The notes beneath the pieces were generated by a model, which was not told the origin of the DNA, ran no database searches, and worked only from the letters and a program-made list of their open reading frames with translations. This document shows, piece by piece, positions 29,520-38,614 of a DNA stretch of 64,000 nucleotides. Source of the stretch: an uncultured Paracoccaceae bacterium (GTDB lineage: Bacteria > Pseudomonadota > Alphaproteobacteria > Rhodobacterales > Rhodobacteraceae); NCBI GenBank assembly GCA_937927675.1, contig CALBSG010000110.1, positions 1 to 64,000 on the forward strand, in the 5' to 3' direction. Position 1 is the first letter of the stretch, and each line of letters opens with the position of its first letter. Made by a program: the position numbers and the translations under genes.

Positions 29520-29975
29520 ATGCGCGACGTCATGACCAAGAGCATGGCCCGCAATATCTTTTACGGCGGGTCACTGTTCTTCATCCTTATCTTCGTGGGC
29601 CTCACGGCCCATTCGCACTACTACATCACGACCACATCGACCAACACCGCGACCCTGACGCCCAGCGTCGAGGCTGGCAAAGTCTTGTGGGAAAAACACG
29701 CCTGCATCAATTGCCACACCATCCTGGGCGAAGGGGCCTATTTCGCCCCGGAACTTGGCAATGTCATGACCCGCTGGGGCATCACCGAGGATGACCACGA
29801 AGGGGCCTTCACCGCGCTGAAAGGCTGGATGGACGCCATGCCCACGGGCATCGAAGGTCGCCGTCAGATGCCGAACTTTGGCCTCAGCGATGACGAATAC
29901 CGCAACCTCGCCGACTTCCTGCTGTGGACCGACACGATCCGCGCCCAGGACTGGCCGCCGAATGACGCGGGTTAA
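29520..29975 (+). CDS. norC: Nitric oxide reductase, cytochrome c subunit
   Basis: 151 residues. One N-terminal membrane anchor (about 13-32) is followed by a periplasmic cytochrome c domain with CINCH at 62-66 and Met in RRQMPNFGLSDDEYRNLADFLLW. It passes electrons from periplasmic cytochrome c to NorB. GGAAGGA precedes the start. First gene of norCBQDEF. Confidence 0.97.
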   Translation: MRDVMTKSMARNIFYGGSLFFILIFVGLTAHSHYYITTTSTNTATLTPSVEAGKVLWEKHACINCHTILGEGAYFAPELGNVMTRWGITEDDHEGAFTALKGWMDAMPTGIEGRRQMPNFGLSDDEYRNLADFLLWTDTIRAQDWPPNDAG

Positions 29976-29987
29976 GGAGCAATCATC

Positions 29988-31352
29988 ATGAAATACCAAA
30001 CCCAGAAAATCGCGCTGGCCTATTTCGCCGTCGCCATGGCGCTGTTTGCCGTGCAGGTGACCATGGGCCTTGTGTTGGGCTATATCTACATCCAACCCAA
30101 TTTCCTGTCAGAAATCCTGCCCTTCAACGTCGGCCGGATGCTGCATACCAACAGTCTTGTGGTCTGGCTGCTGCTCGGCTTCTTTGGCGCGGCGTATTAC
30201 CTTGTGCCCGAAGAATCCGAACGCGAGATCCACTCGCCCAAACTGGCCTACCTGCAACTTGCCATCTTCGTTCTTGGCACCGCCGGGGTGGTTGTGACCT
30301 ATCTGTTCAACCTTTTCGACGGCAACTTTGCCTTGGGCAACGAAGGCCGCGAGTTCCTTGAACAGCCGAAATGGGTCAAGGTGGGCATCGTCGTGGCCGC
30401 GCTGATCTTCTTGTACAACATCACCATGACGGTGCTGGCCGGCAAGAAAACCGCGATCACCAACATCCTGCTTTTGGGCCTTTGGGCACTGGCGCTGCTG
30501 TTCCTCTTCGCCTTTTACAACCCGTCGAACCTTGCCTTGGACAAGATGTATTGGTGGTATGTGGTCCACCTGTGGGTGGAAGGCACCTGGGAATTGGTGA
30601 TGGCCTCGATCCTCGCCTTCCTGATGCTCAAACTCACGGGCGTTGACCGCGAGGTGGTGGAAAAATGGCTGTACGTCATCGCCGCCTTGGCCCTGTTCTC
30701 TGGCATCCTTGGCACCGGCCACCACTACTACTGGATCGGCACGCCGGGGTACTGGCAGTGGATCGGCTCGATCTTCTCCAGCCTCGAAATCGTGCCGTTC
30801 TTTGCCATGATGTCCTTTGCCTTTGTCATGGTCTGGAAAGGCCGCCGCGACCACCCGAACAAGGCAGCCCTGCTGTGGTCCTTGGGCTGCGCCACGCTGG
30901 CCTTCTTTGGGGCAGGCGTCTGGGGGTTCCTGCACACGCTGCACGGGGTGAACTACTATAGCCACGGCACGCAGATCACGGCTGCCCACGGTCACCTTGC
31001 CTTCTACGGTGCCTATGTCTGCCTGAACTTGGCGATCATCACCTATGCCATGCCTGCCCTGCGCGGACGCGATCCGTTCAATCAGGTGCTGAACATGGCC
31101 TCGTTCTGGCTGATGTCGGCGGGTGTGGTGTTCATGACCTTCACGCTGACGTTTGCTGGTACGGTGCAAACCCACCTGCAGCGCGTCAACGGCGAGGCGT
31201 ACATGGATGTGCAAGACCAGCTGTGGATCTTCTACGCCATGCGCTTTGGCTCGGGTGTGGCGGTCGTCCTTGGCGCGGTTCTGTTCATCTACTCGGTATC
31301 GTTCCCGCGTCGGGAAATCATCGAAGCCGGCGTGAAAGTACCTGCGGAGTGA
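29988..31352 (+). CDS. norB: Nitric oxide reductase, catalytic subunit
   Basis: 454 residues with about twelve membrane helices. All metal ligands are present: His53 and His336 (heme b), His334 (heme b3), His194, His245 and His246 (non-heme iron), and the conserved glutamates Glu125, Glu198 and Glu202 that bind FeB or pass protons. It reduces two nitric oxide molecules to nitrous oxide, using electrons from NorC. The quinol-oxidising N-terminal extension of qNor is absent, so this is the cNor type. Confidence 0.97.
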   Translation: MKYQTQKIALAYFAVAMALFAVQVTMGLVLGYIYIQPNFLSEILPFNVGRMLHTNSLVVWLLLGFFGAAYYLVPEESEREIHSPKLAYLQLAIFVLGTAGVVVTYLFNLFDGNFALGNEGREFLEQPKWVKVGIVVAALIFLYNITMTVLAGKKTAITNILLLGLWALALLFLFAFYNPSNLALDKMYWWYVVHLWVEGTWELVMASILAFLMLKLTGVDREVVEKWLYVIAALALFSGILGTGHHYYWIGTPGYWQWIGSIFSSLEIVPFFAMMSFAFVMVWKGRRDHPNKAALLWSLGCATLAFFGAGVWGFLHTLHGVNYYSHGTQITAAHGHLAFYGAYVCLNLAIITYAMPALRGRDPFNQVLNMASFWLMSAGVVFMTFTLTFAGTVQTHLQRVNGEAYMDVQDQLWIFYAMRFGSGVAVVLGAVLFIYSVSFPRREIIEAGVKVPAE

Positions 31353-31357
31353 TGGAC

Positions 31358-32179
31358 ATGGATGGTTCACATATCAAAACGGCCCATGAAAAAGAGGGGG
31401 GGGCGGCCGCCCCCTTCTACCTCCCCCAAGGCGATGAGTGCGACGTCTTTGCCGCCGCCGCGGCCCACCGCCTGCCGGTTCTGCTGAAAGGCCCGACCGG
31501 CTGCGGCAAGACCCGCTTTGTTGCCCATATGGCCGCCCGTCTGGGCCGCCCGCTTTACACCGTGGCCTGCCATGACGACCTGTCTGCCGCCGACCTGATC
31601 GGCCGCTACCTGCTGAAAGGTGGCGAGACGGTCTGGGTTGACGGCCCCCTGACCCGCGCCGTCCGCGAGGGCGCGATCTGCTATCTTGATGAGGTGGTCG
31701 AGGCCCGCAAAGATGTCACCGTGGTCCTTCACCCGCTCACCGATGACCGCCGCATCCTGCCCATCGACCGCACCGGCGAAGAGTTGGAGGCGCATCCCGA
31801 TTTTCTTTTGGTGGCCAGCTATAACCCCGGCTACCAGAATATCCTGAAGACGCTGAAACCCTCCACCCGCCAACGCTTTGTTGGGCTGGAATTCACCTTC
31901 CCGCGCCCCGAACACGAAATCCCCGTCGTCGCCCGTGAAAGCGGTCTGGCCGAGGACCGGGTGAAACCCCTTGTGCGGCTGGCAAACAAGCTGCGTGACA
32001 TGAAGGGACAGGATTTGGAAGAAGGCGTCTCCACCCGCCTTGTCGTCTATGCCGCCACGCTGATCGCAGGCGGGATGGGCGTGGAACGCGCGATCCGCAC
32101 GGCCATGATAGAACCGCTCAGCGATGATGCGGATGTAAAGGCCGGGCTCCGCGATCTTGTGACTGCCGTTTTCGGGTGA
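31358..32179 (+). CDS. norQ: NorQ, MoxR-type AAA+ ATPase
   Basis: 273 residues from ATG 31358 (GGAG eight bases upstream); an ATG at 31352 overlapping the norB stop would add two. Walker A GPTGCGKT is at 45-52, Walker B in AICYLDEVVEA. NorQ works with NorD to insert the non-heme iron into NorB. Codons 13-19 lie in a run of eight G bases and a perfect GGGGGCGG/CCGCCCCC palindrome (31399-31414). Confidence 0.95.
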   Translation: MDGSHIKTAHEKEGGAAAPFYLPQGDECDVFAAAAAHRLPVLLKGPTGCGKTRFVAHMAARLGRPLYTVACHDDLSAADLIGRYLLKGGETVWVDGPLTRAVREGAICYLDEVVEARKDVTVVLHPLTDDRRILPIDRTGEELEAHPDFLLVASYNPGYQNILKTLKPSTRQRFVGLEFTFPRPEHEIPVVARESGLAEDRVKPLVRLANKLRDMKGQDLEEGVSTRLVVYAATLIAGGMGVERAIRTAMIEPLSDDADVKAGLRDLVTAVFG

Positions 32180-32187
32180 GGCCGGCA

Positions 32188-34110
32188 ATGTCACGGATCG
32201 AATTCGAGCCATGGGAACCCGAAGAATCCATCGGGAAACTGTGGCACGCCTTTGCCAGTCGTCTGGACAGTGATCCTGTCCACGACGGAGCCCGTGTCCT
32301 GCTTTCCCAAGTGGGCGGACGGCTGGCAGTCCTTTTCCGCGGTCTGGGCGGTGACCCGGCGGTGGAAATCAAACCGGTGGCCCCGGAAATCAGCCACCAC
32401 CGGCTTTCCTTCCTGCGCCGCCTTGGCACGTGGGCTGATGAGGCACCGCGCGCCAGCTTTGACGGCGCATCCCTGCGCCTGCCCGAAAGCCTTGCCACCT
32501 TCCCCGACGCACGCGCAAATGGGGCCCTTTACCTGTGGTTGGCCACCGCCGCCGTCGCCCTGCGCGATGTCGTTGCGCCAGAAACCGATGACCCCCTGCA
32601 AGCCGATCTTGCCGCGATCGAGATTGCGCGCACCATGACGACGGCGGCGCTGGCAAACGCCCCAGGTTATGCCAAGCTTTACGCCGATCTGGCCGCCGCC
32701 ACGCTACTGTTCCGCCACACGCCCAAACTGCCCCCGGTTGAGGCGGCGATTGAGGCCCACATCCGCGCCGCTTTGGGCGAAGATATTGCCCTGCCGCCCC
32801 TGCCCTCGCGCGCGCCGCGCGGCTATCGCCCCTTCCGCCCTGTGCCGCTTTGGCCCGATCTGCGGGGGCTGGCGCGATCCGAACCCATGACCGTGGAAAC
32901 GCGCGCCACCGAAGGGACGCCCGAAGAAGGCGAAACCGAAGGCAAGACCAAACGCGCCCGCCGCCGCAAATCCGATCAGGCCGAGCGCACCGACAGTTTC
33001 ATCCTGCACAAATTCGAAGCGATCCTGTCCTTTGCTGAATTCCTCAACCTCAACCGCCGGGTGGAGGATGACGATGACGACAGCGCCAAAAAGGCCGCTG
33101 ACGACCAAGACGAAATCGGCCTTGGGCAGTTGTCCAAGGCCCCCGCAACCCGCCTGAAACTGCACCTCGACCTCGCCCCCGAAGATGTGGACCGCGAGGC
33201 GCTTTCGGGCCAATCCACCTATCCTGAATGGGACGTGCGCACCGCCACCTATTTGCCAGCCCACGCGCGGGTGCTTTCCTCGCGCCTTGAGGCCAGCCTG
33301 GCCACGCCCCCGTTTCGGGACGACCCGCGCGCAAGCGCACGCATCCGCGCCGTCCGCCGCCAGTTCGAGGCTCTGCGTCCCAGCCGTGTTTCGACCCTTG
33401 GCCACCCGGATGGCGATGAATTGGACACGGATAGTGCCGTGCGCGCGCGGGTCGATTTTTATGCCTGCGGCGAGGGAACCGACCGCGTCTGGCGCCAGAC
33501 AAGGCCTCAGGCCCGCGATCTGGCGGTGTCGATCCTGCTGGATGTCTCCCGCTCTACCGAAAGTGCGATTCCCGGCCACGGCCATGATGGCCGGTCGGTG
33601 ATCGACATCGAACGCGAGGCTTTGGCCGCTTTGGCTTGGGGGCTGGATGCGGTTGGCGACAGCTTTGCCATCCACGCCTTTTCCTCGTTGAAACGGAACC
33701 GGGTCTTTGTGCAGGAGGCCAAGGGTTTCAATGAGCCGATGAGCGAGATGGTGGAACAACGCATCGCCGCGCTGAAGCCCGGCCATTATACCCGGCTTGG
33801 GGCCGCGATCCGCCATATGTCGGCAGGACTGGCCAAGCAAAGCCGCAAGCGGCGGCTTTTGCTGGTGATTACCGATGGCAAACCGAATGATCTGGACCAT
33901 TACGAGGGTCGCCACGGCATCGAAGACAGCATGATGGCTGTGCGCGAAGCCCGCCGTGCGGGTCATTCGGTCTTTGGCATCACGGTGGACCGCGACGGCA
34001 AAAGCTGGTTTCCGCGCATCTTCGGACAGGGCGGCTTTGCGCTGATCCCGAACCCCGACAAGCTGACGCAAGCCCTGCCGCAGATCTATCGGCAACTGGT
34101 CACCGGATAA
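32188..34110 (+). CDS. norD: NorD, von Willebrand factor A-domain protein for nor maturation
   Basis: 640 residues from ATG 32188, with GAGG a few bases upstream (GTG 32176 is an alternative). The C-terminal vWA domain has the metal-binding DVSRSTES and the later TDGKPNDLDHY. The middle holds a charged, low-complexity stretch rich in Glu, Arg and Lys. NorD anchors the NorQ ring to NorCB during iron insertion. Its stop overlaps the norE start by one base. Confidence 0.93.
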   Translation: MSRIEFEPWEPEESIGKLWHAFASRLDSDPVHDGARVLLSQVGGRLAVLFRGLGGDPAVEIKPVAPEISHHRLSFLRRLGTWADEAPRASFDGASLRLPESLATFPDARANGALYLWLATAAVALRDVVAPETDDPLQADLAAIEIARTMTTAALANAPGYAKLYADLAAATLLFRHTPKLPPVEAAIEAHIRAALGEDIALPPLPSRAPRGYRPFRPVPLWPDLRGLARSEPMTVETRATEGTPEEGETEGKTKRARRRKSDQAERTDSFILHKFEAILSFAEFLNLNRRVEDDDDDSAKKAADDQDEIGLGQLSKAPATRLKLHLDLAPEDVDREALSGQSTYPEWDVRTATYLPAHARVLSSRLEASLATPPFRDDPRASARIRAVRRQFEALRPSRVSTLGHPDGDELDTDSAVRARVDFYACGEGTDRVWRQTRPQARDLAVSILLDVSRSTESAIPGHGHDGRSVIDIEREALAALAWGLDAVGDSFAIHAFSSLKRNRVFVQEAKGFNEPMSEMVEQRIAALKPGHYTRLGAAIRHMSAGLAKQSRKRRLLLVITDGKPNDLDHYEGRHGIEDSMMAVREARRAGHSVFGITVDRDGKSWFPRIFGQGGFALIPNPDKLTQALPQIYRQLVTG

Positions 34111-34685
34111 TGCCTGCGCCTCATGCAGTCTCATCGCCCGACGCCGCCCCTGACGACGGGGCGGGCGGGCTTCCCGGCGAGGTGATGATCTGGATTCTCA
34201 TCATTTCGGAACTTGCCGTCTTCAGCGCGGGTCTGCTGGCGCTTTTGGCCGGCCGGCTGACCGACCCCGCCGGCTTTGCCGAGGCACAGTCGCATCTGCA
34301 CCGGGTAGGCGCTGCGGTAAACACAGTTGTTCTTGTGACCTCTGGCTACCTTGCCGCGGTTGCGGCCCACAAGGCCGGCCATCGCCCCACGGTGGCAAGG
34401 CGTCTTTTGATGCTCGCCGCAGGTCTTGGTGCGGTGTTCCTTGCGGTCAAGGCAAGTGAGTATATCGATCTTTTCACCCAAGGAATCGGCACAGAAACCC
34501 ATCCCTTCTTTACCTTTTTCTACCTTTTGACCGGTTTTCACGCAGCGCATGTGCTGGCGGGCATGGTGCTGCTGATGGTCGTCGCGATCCGCCTCGCTCC
34601 GCGCCCTGTCGGGGTCGCAGCAGCGTTTTGGCATATGGTGGATCTGGTCTGGGTGCTTTTGGTGCCGGTGGTCTATCTGCTATGA
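34110..34685 (+). CDS. norE: NorE, cytochrome c oxidase subunit III-like protein
   Basis: 191 residues with five membrane segments. The blocks SHLHRVGAAVNTVVLVTSGY, THPFFTFFYLLTGFHAAHVLAGM and AFWHMVDLVWVLLVP are those of the heme-copper oxidase subunit III family. NorE is needed for full nitric oxide reductase activity in Paracoccus. It overlaps norF by four bases. Confidence 0.92.
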   Translation: MPAPHAVSSPDAAPDDGAGGLPGEVMIWILIISELAVFSAGLLALLAGRLTDPAGFAEAQSHLHRVGAAVNTVVLVTSGYLAAVAAHKAGHRPTVARRLLMLAAGLGAVFLAVKASEYIDLFTQGIGTETHPFFTFFYLLTGFHAAHVLAGMVLLMVVAIRLAPRPVGVAAAFWHMVDLVWVLLVPVVYLL

Positions 34686-34924
34686 CGCTTCATCGCACTT
34701 GGGCCGCGCTCGTCGCCCTGTCGTTTCTCACCGCCGCCCTGACGACTGCCAACCCAACGCGCGCCGCATTGGTGATGGGTGTCTTGGCGCTGGCCGGACT
34801 GAAATACCGGCTGATCCTGCGGCACTATCTGGAGCTTTGGCAAAGCCCCGCTTGGGCGCGTGGCTTTGATCTTGTTCTGGCTCTGTTACTGGCCAGCTTT
34901 GCAGGGCTTTTGCTGGCAGGCTAG
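34682..34924 (+). CDS. norF: NorF, small membrane protein
   Basis: 80 residues with two or three hydrophobic segments and the block GLKYRLILRHYLELWQSPAWARG, which resembles the subunit IV-like (COX4 prokaryotic) family. It completes the norCBQDEF order. The gene ends on a CTAG that is also the stop of the converging DUF4202 gene. Confidence 0.88.
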   Translation: MTLHRTWAALVALSFLTAALTTANPTRAALVMGVLALAGLKYRLILRHYLELWQSPAWARGFDLVLALLLASFAGLLLAG

Positions 34925-35469
34925 CCGCGAAACGCCGTGGCAAAAGGTTCTGGCAGGGCAAATTCGGCCAACGCCCGCGCCCGGCCCTCGGCCGACATCT
35001 TCCGCGCGGTCTTTTCCACGATATCAAGCAACGCGCCCGGCTCGCGACCTTCGGCAAAAGGCGAGAAATACCAACGCAAGAAGGTAAAGCAGATCACATC
35101 TTCCAGTGCCTGCACCTCTGCATCGCGCTTGATGCCCTCTTTGCGCAAGAGAACCCCAACCCGATCACACTCCGCCGGGCTATAACCCGCAGCGGCCATA
35201 ATGCCTGCCACCCGTTCCCCATGCCGTCGGCCCTGCTCGCGCCGCCATGCATGGTAGCCCTCTTTACCCTCGGGGTAATCGCTGCGCGGCAAAAGCCAGC
35301 GTTCGACATGCTGCCCCCGTGCCGCAATCGCCAGCACATCCGAGGCTGCCGGGAAAAGTCGCGCCAGTTCCGCGCTCATCCGTTCGCCATAGACCAGCGC
35401 TTCGCCCTTGGGATCGGCTGCATTGGCCGCGTCAATGGCGGCAAGGGCTGTGGAAAGATCGCCCCTCAT
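34921..35469 (-). CDS. DUF4202 family protein
   Basis: 182 residues from ATG 35469, overlapping the stop of the upstream regulator by ATGA. The blocks EALVYGERMSAELARLFP, AARGQHVERWLLPRSDYPEGKEGYHAWRREQGRRHGE and ICFTFLRWYFSPF identify DUF4202. The conserved His, Glu and Arg residues and helical prediction suggest a metal-dependent HD-like hydrolase, but no function is established to my knowledge. It is coupled to the Nnr-type regulator and ends on the same CTAG as norF. Confidence 0.8.
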   Translation of the reverse strand: MRGDLSTALAAIDAANAADPKGEALVYGERMSAELARLFPAASDVLAIAARGQHVERWLLPRSDYPEGKEGYHAWRREQGRRHGERVAGIMAAAGYSPAECDRVGVLLRKEGIKRDAEVQALEDVICFTFLRWYFSPFAEGREPGALLDIVEKTARKMSAEGRARALAEFALPEPFATAFRG

Positions 35470-36167
35470 CCGCGCGACCACGCCAAAGCCGGATCTTCTT
35501 CGACAAAATCACGCAAGACCGCGATATCGGCAATCAGCGCCACGTTTTGCCGGATGGTCACGCCCTGTTCTTTCAACCGCGCAAAGGCGCGGCTCAGGCT
35601 TTCAGGTTTCATCCCCAGACGGCCCGCAATCAGCACCTTGTCATAGGGCAAGGTCACCTCGCAGGCCCCTGCCGGGCAGGCCGCCAGTTCCAACAGGAAT
35701 TCAGCCACGCGCTGCGATCCGGTCTGCGCCTTCAGCGCCTCAACCTGCGCCACCAGGCTGTGCAGATGCAGGTAAGTCGCGGACAGGATGGAAATCGCCA
35801 CCTCGGGGTTTTCGCGAATCTGCCGCAGGAAGGCATCGGTTTCGATGCGGATCAGCGTGCAATCGGTCACCGCCTCGGCCGCGACCGGGTAGTTGTCGCT
35901 GCGAAAGGCCACCGCCTCGCCAAAACTGGACCCTCTGGTGAAAACGCCCACCACCGCCTCGGCCCCATTGGGGGCGATGCGGTACAGTTTCACCCAGCCC
36001 TCGGCGACGATGTAAATCGCCTTGGCGCGCTCTCCTTGCAAGAAAATCGTCGCACCGCGATCAAAAAGCCGCTCATGCGCGGCTTCTAGCACCTTTTGGG
36101 CCACGGGTTCTGGCGTGGCGGCAAGCAGAAGTGATTGGCGCGCAAGGGTCTTGTATTCTTTGCGCAT
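35466..36167 (-). CDS. nnr: Crp/Fnr-family regulator of Nnr/Dnr type
   Basis: 233 residues: a cyclic-nucleotide-binding-like sensor (about 25-125), a dimer helix, and a winged HTH (178-203) with Glu189, Ser192 and Arg193 forming the ExxSR motif that reads TTGA half-sites. There is no N-terminal cysteine cluster, so it is not an oxygen-sensing Fnr; nitric-oxide-sensing Nnr/Dnr proteins have this form and bind heme. It most likely activates nirS, nirI and norC through the TTGAC-N4-GTTAA boxes. GGGAG precedes the start. The symbol rests on context. Confidence 0.85.
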   Translation of the reverse strand: MRKEYKTLARQSLLLAATPEPVAQKVLEAAHERLFDRGATIFLQGERAKAIYIVAEGWVKLYRIAPNGAEAVVGVFTRGSSFGEAVAFRSDNYPVAAEAVTDCTLIRIETDAFLRQIRENPEVAISILSATYLHLHSLVAQVEALKAQTGSQRVAEFLLELAACPAGACEVTLPYDKVLIAGRLGMKPESLSRAFARLKEQGVTIRQNVALIADIAVLRDFVEEDPALAWSRG

Positions 36168-36217
36168 CAGAGAACTCCCTTTGCTGCCTGCCAGATGCGG
36201 TGGGGGTTAAATTCCCC

Positions 36218-38494
36218 TCAGCCGCACTTGGAATGGCCGCAATCGTTGCAGGTCATGCAGCCTTCTTTCATCTGCATGGCATAGCTGCCACAGGACGGGC
36301 AAGCTTTACCCTTGGGCGCGGCGCCAACAACCATCATTTCCGCCTTTGGATCGGACTTCAGCCCCAGCCCTTCGCCCTCGATAAAGCCGATGGCGATCAG
36401 GTGGCGTTCGATCACGCCGCCAATGGCCGCCAGAATGGACGGGATATAACGCCCTTCCATCCACGCCCCACCGCGCGGGTCGAAGACGGCCTTCAGTTCT
36501 TCAACCACGAACGAGATATCCCCGCCGCGCCGGAACACCGCCGAAACCATCCGGGTCAGCGCCACGGTCCAAGCGAAATGCTCCATGTTCTTGGAGTTGA
36601 TGAAGACCTCGAACGGGCGACGGTGGCCCGAGAACACCACATCATTGATGGTGATATAAAGCGCATGCTCGCTGCCCGGCCATTTGACCTTGTAGGTATG
36701 GCCTTCCAAGGACGAGGGGCGCTCCAGCGGTTCGGAAAGGTAGATCACCTCGCCGCCATGGGCCTGTTCGGGGGCCTCGGACGGGGTCTTGTCGCTGGCC
36801 TCAGAGACGGTCAGCACCGATCCGGTGACATCGTTCGGGCGGTAGGTGGTGCAACCTTTGCAGCCCTGATCCCAAGCGGCCATATAGACCTCTTTGAAGT
36901 CATCAAAGCTGATGTCTTCGGGGCAGTTGATGGTCTTGGAAATCGACGAATCGATCCACTTCTGCGCCGCGGCCTGCATGCGCACATGATCCAACGGCGG
37001 CAGGGTCTGGGCGTTGACAAAGTAATCCGGCAAGGGCGCGTCGCCGTGGGTTTCGCGCCACAGCCGCACAGCGTAATCGACGACCTCTTCTTCGGTGCGG
37101 CTGCCGTCTTTTTGCAGGACCTTGCGGGTATAGGCATAGGCAAAGACCGGCTCGATGCCCGACGACACGTTGCCAGCATAAAGCGAGATGGTTCCGGTCG
37201 GCGCGATGGAGGTCAAAAGCGCATTGCGGATGCCATGGGTGCGGATCGCTTCGCGCACATCAGCGTCCATGGCCTGCATGTTGCCCGAGGCAAGATAGCC
37301 TTCGGCGTCAAACAGCGGGAAGGCGCCCTTTTCTTTCGCCAGATCGACCGACGCAAGGTAAGACACCCGCGCGATGGCGTGCATCCATTCTTCGGTCTTG
37401 GCTGCCGCCTCGGACGAGCCATAGCGCAGGCCCAGCATCAACAGCGCATCGGCAAGACCGGTAACACCCAGACCAATGCGGCGCTTGTTCTGCGCCTCGG
37501 CTTGCTGTTGCGGCAGCGGGAAGCGGCTGGCATCCACAACATTGTCCATCATCCGCACGGCGGTGCGGACAAGATCTTCCAACGCTTTGGGATCAAGGCG
37601 GGCCTTGTCGGTAAAGGCACCGGTCACCAGCGTCGGAAGGTTGATCGAGCCCAAAAGGCAGGCGCCATAGGGCGGCAGGGGCTGTTCCCCGCAGGGGTTG
37701 GTGGCGGCAATCGTCTCGACATAGCCAAGGTTGTTGGCCTTGTTGATCCGGTCGATGAAGATCACACCGGGTTCAGCGAAATCATAGGTGTTGCGCATGA
37801 TCTTGTTCCACAGATCGCGCGCCGGAACCGTCTTGAACACCTTGCCGCCAAAGACCAACTCCCACGGGCCGTCATTCTTGACCGCTTCCATGAAGGGGTC
37901 GGTGACCAGCACCGAAAGGTTGAACATGCGCAGTCGGGCCGGGTCTTTCTTGGCCTCGATAAAGGCCTCTACATCCGGGTGATCGCAGCGCATGGTGGCC
38001 ATCATGGCCCCACGGCGGCTGCCCGCCGACATGATGGTGCGGCACATTGCATCCCACACATCCATAAAGGAAAGCGGGCCAGAGGCATCGGCGGCCACGC
38101 CCTTCACCTCGGCCCCACGCGGGCGGATGGTCGAGAAATCGTAACCGATACCGCCGCCCTGCTGCATGGTCAGCGCAGCCTCTTTCAGCGCATCGAAAAT
38201 GCCGCCCATGCTGTCAGGCACGGTGCCCATGACAAAGCAATTGAACAAGGTCACGTTGCGCGCGGTGCCCGCGCCCGCCGTGATGCGGCCTGCCGGCAGG
38301 TATTTGAACCCCTCCAGCGCCTTGTAGAATTTATCCTCCCAAAGCGCGGAATCTTTCTCCACCTCGGCCAAAGCACGGGCGATGCGACGCCACGAATCTT
38401 CCACCGTGCCGTCAATCGGCGTGCCATCCGCTTCTTTAAAGCGATATTTCATGTCCCAAATGGCTTCAGCAATTGGCGCGGAGAAGGGCGTCAT
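36218..38494 (-). CDS. nrdJ: Class II (adenosylcobalamin-dependent) ribonucleotide reductase
   Basis: 758 residues from ATG 38494, with AAGGA about ten bases upstream; a TTG start at 38503 would add three. The radical-domain blocks LFNCFVMG, MQQGGGIGYDFSTIRP, AATNPCGEQPLPPYGACLLGS and TGTISLYAGNVSSGIEP are typical of NrdJ, and the C-terminus has a cysteine-rich zinc-like tail (CPSCG, CMTCNDCGHSKCG). It makes deoxyribonucleotides independently of oxygen. It is 51 bp upstream of nnr on the same strand. Confidence 0.95.
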   Translation of the reverse strand: MTPFSAPIAEAIWDMKYRFKEADGTPIDGTVEDSWRRIARALAEVEKDSALWEDKFYKALEGFKYLPAGRITAGAGTARNVTLFNCFVMGTVPDSMGGIFDALKEAALTMQQGGGIGYDFSTIRPRGAEVKGVAADASGPLSFMDVWDAMCRTIMSAGSRRGAMMATMRCDHPDVEAFIEAKKDPARLRMFNLSVLVTDPFMEAVKNDGPWELVFGGKVFKTVPARDLWNKIMRNTYDFAEPGVIFIDRINKANNLGYVETIAATNPCGEQPLPPYGACLLGSINLPTLVTGAFTDKARLDPKALEDLVRTAVRMMDNVVDASRFPLPQQQAEAQNKRRIGLGVTGLADALLMLGLRYGSSEAAAKTEEWMHAIARVSYLASVDLAKEKGAFPLFDAEGYLASGNMQAMDADVREAIRTHGIRNALLTSIAPTGTISLYAGNVSSGIEPVFAYAYTRKVLQKDGSRTEEEVVDYAVRLWRETHGDAPLPDYFVNAQTLPPLDHVRMQAAAQKWIDSSISKTINCPEDISFDDFKEVYMAAWDQGCKGCTTYRPNDVTGSVLTVSEASDKTPSEAPEQAHGGEVIYLSEPLERPSSLEGHTYKVKWPGSEHALYITINDVVFSGHRRPFEVFINSKNMEHFAWTVALTRMVSAVFRRGGDISFVVEELKAVFDPRGGAWMEGRYIPSILAAIGGVIERHLIAIGFIEGEGLGLKSDPKAEMMVVGAAPKGKACPSCGSYAMQMKEGCMTCNDCGHSKCG

Positions 38495-38614
38495 CGGGGG
38501 CAATCCTTGTGGGCGTGAGGGGCAGGAACCCCTAGATACGCCCCATAGCGGGCAGGGTCAACTTGCCTATCTGGCCAAGAGCCCTATCATTCGGATGCCT
38601 AAGACGAGAGAATC

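Noticed and set aside
36202..36214. GGGG/CCCC inverted repeat after the nrdJ stop
   Set aside because: The stem is only four to five base pairs and no T tract follows; not convincing as a terminator.
38495..38614. Possible cobalamin riboswitch or NrdR box before nrdJ
   Set aside because: The gap is too short for a cobalamin riboswitch and no B12-box or clear NrdR dyad was found.
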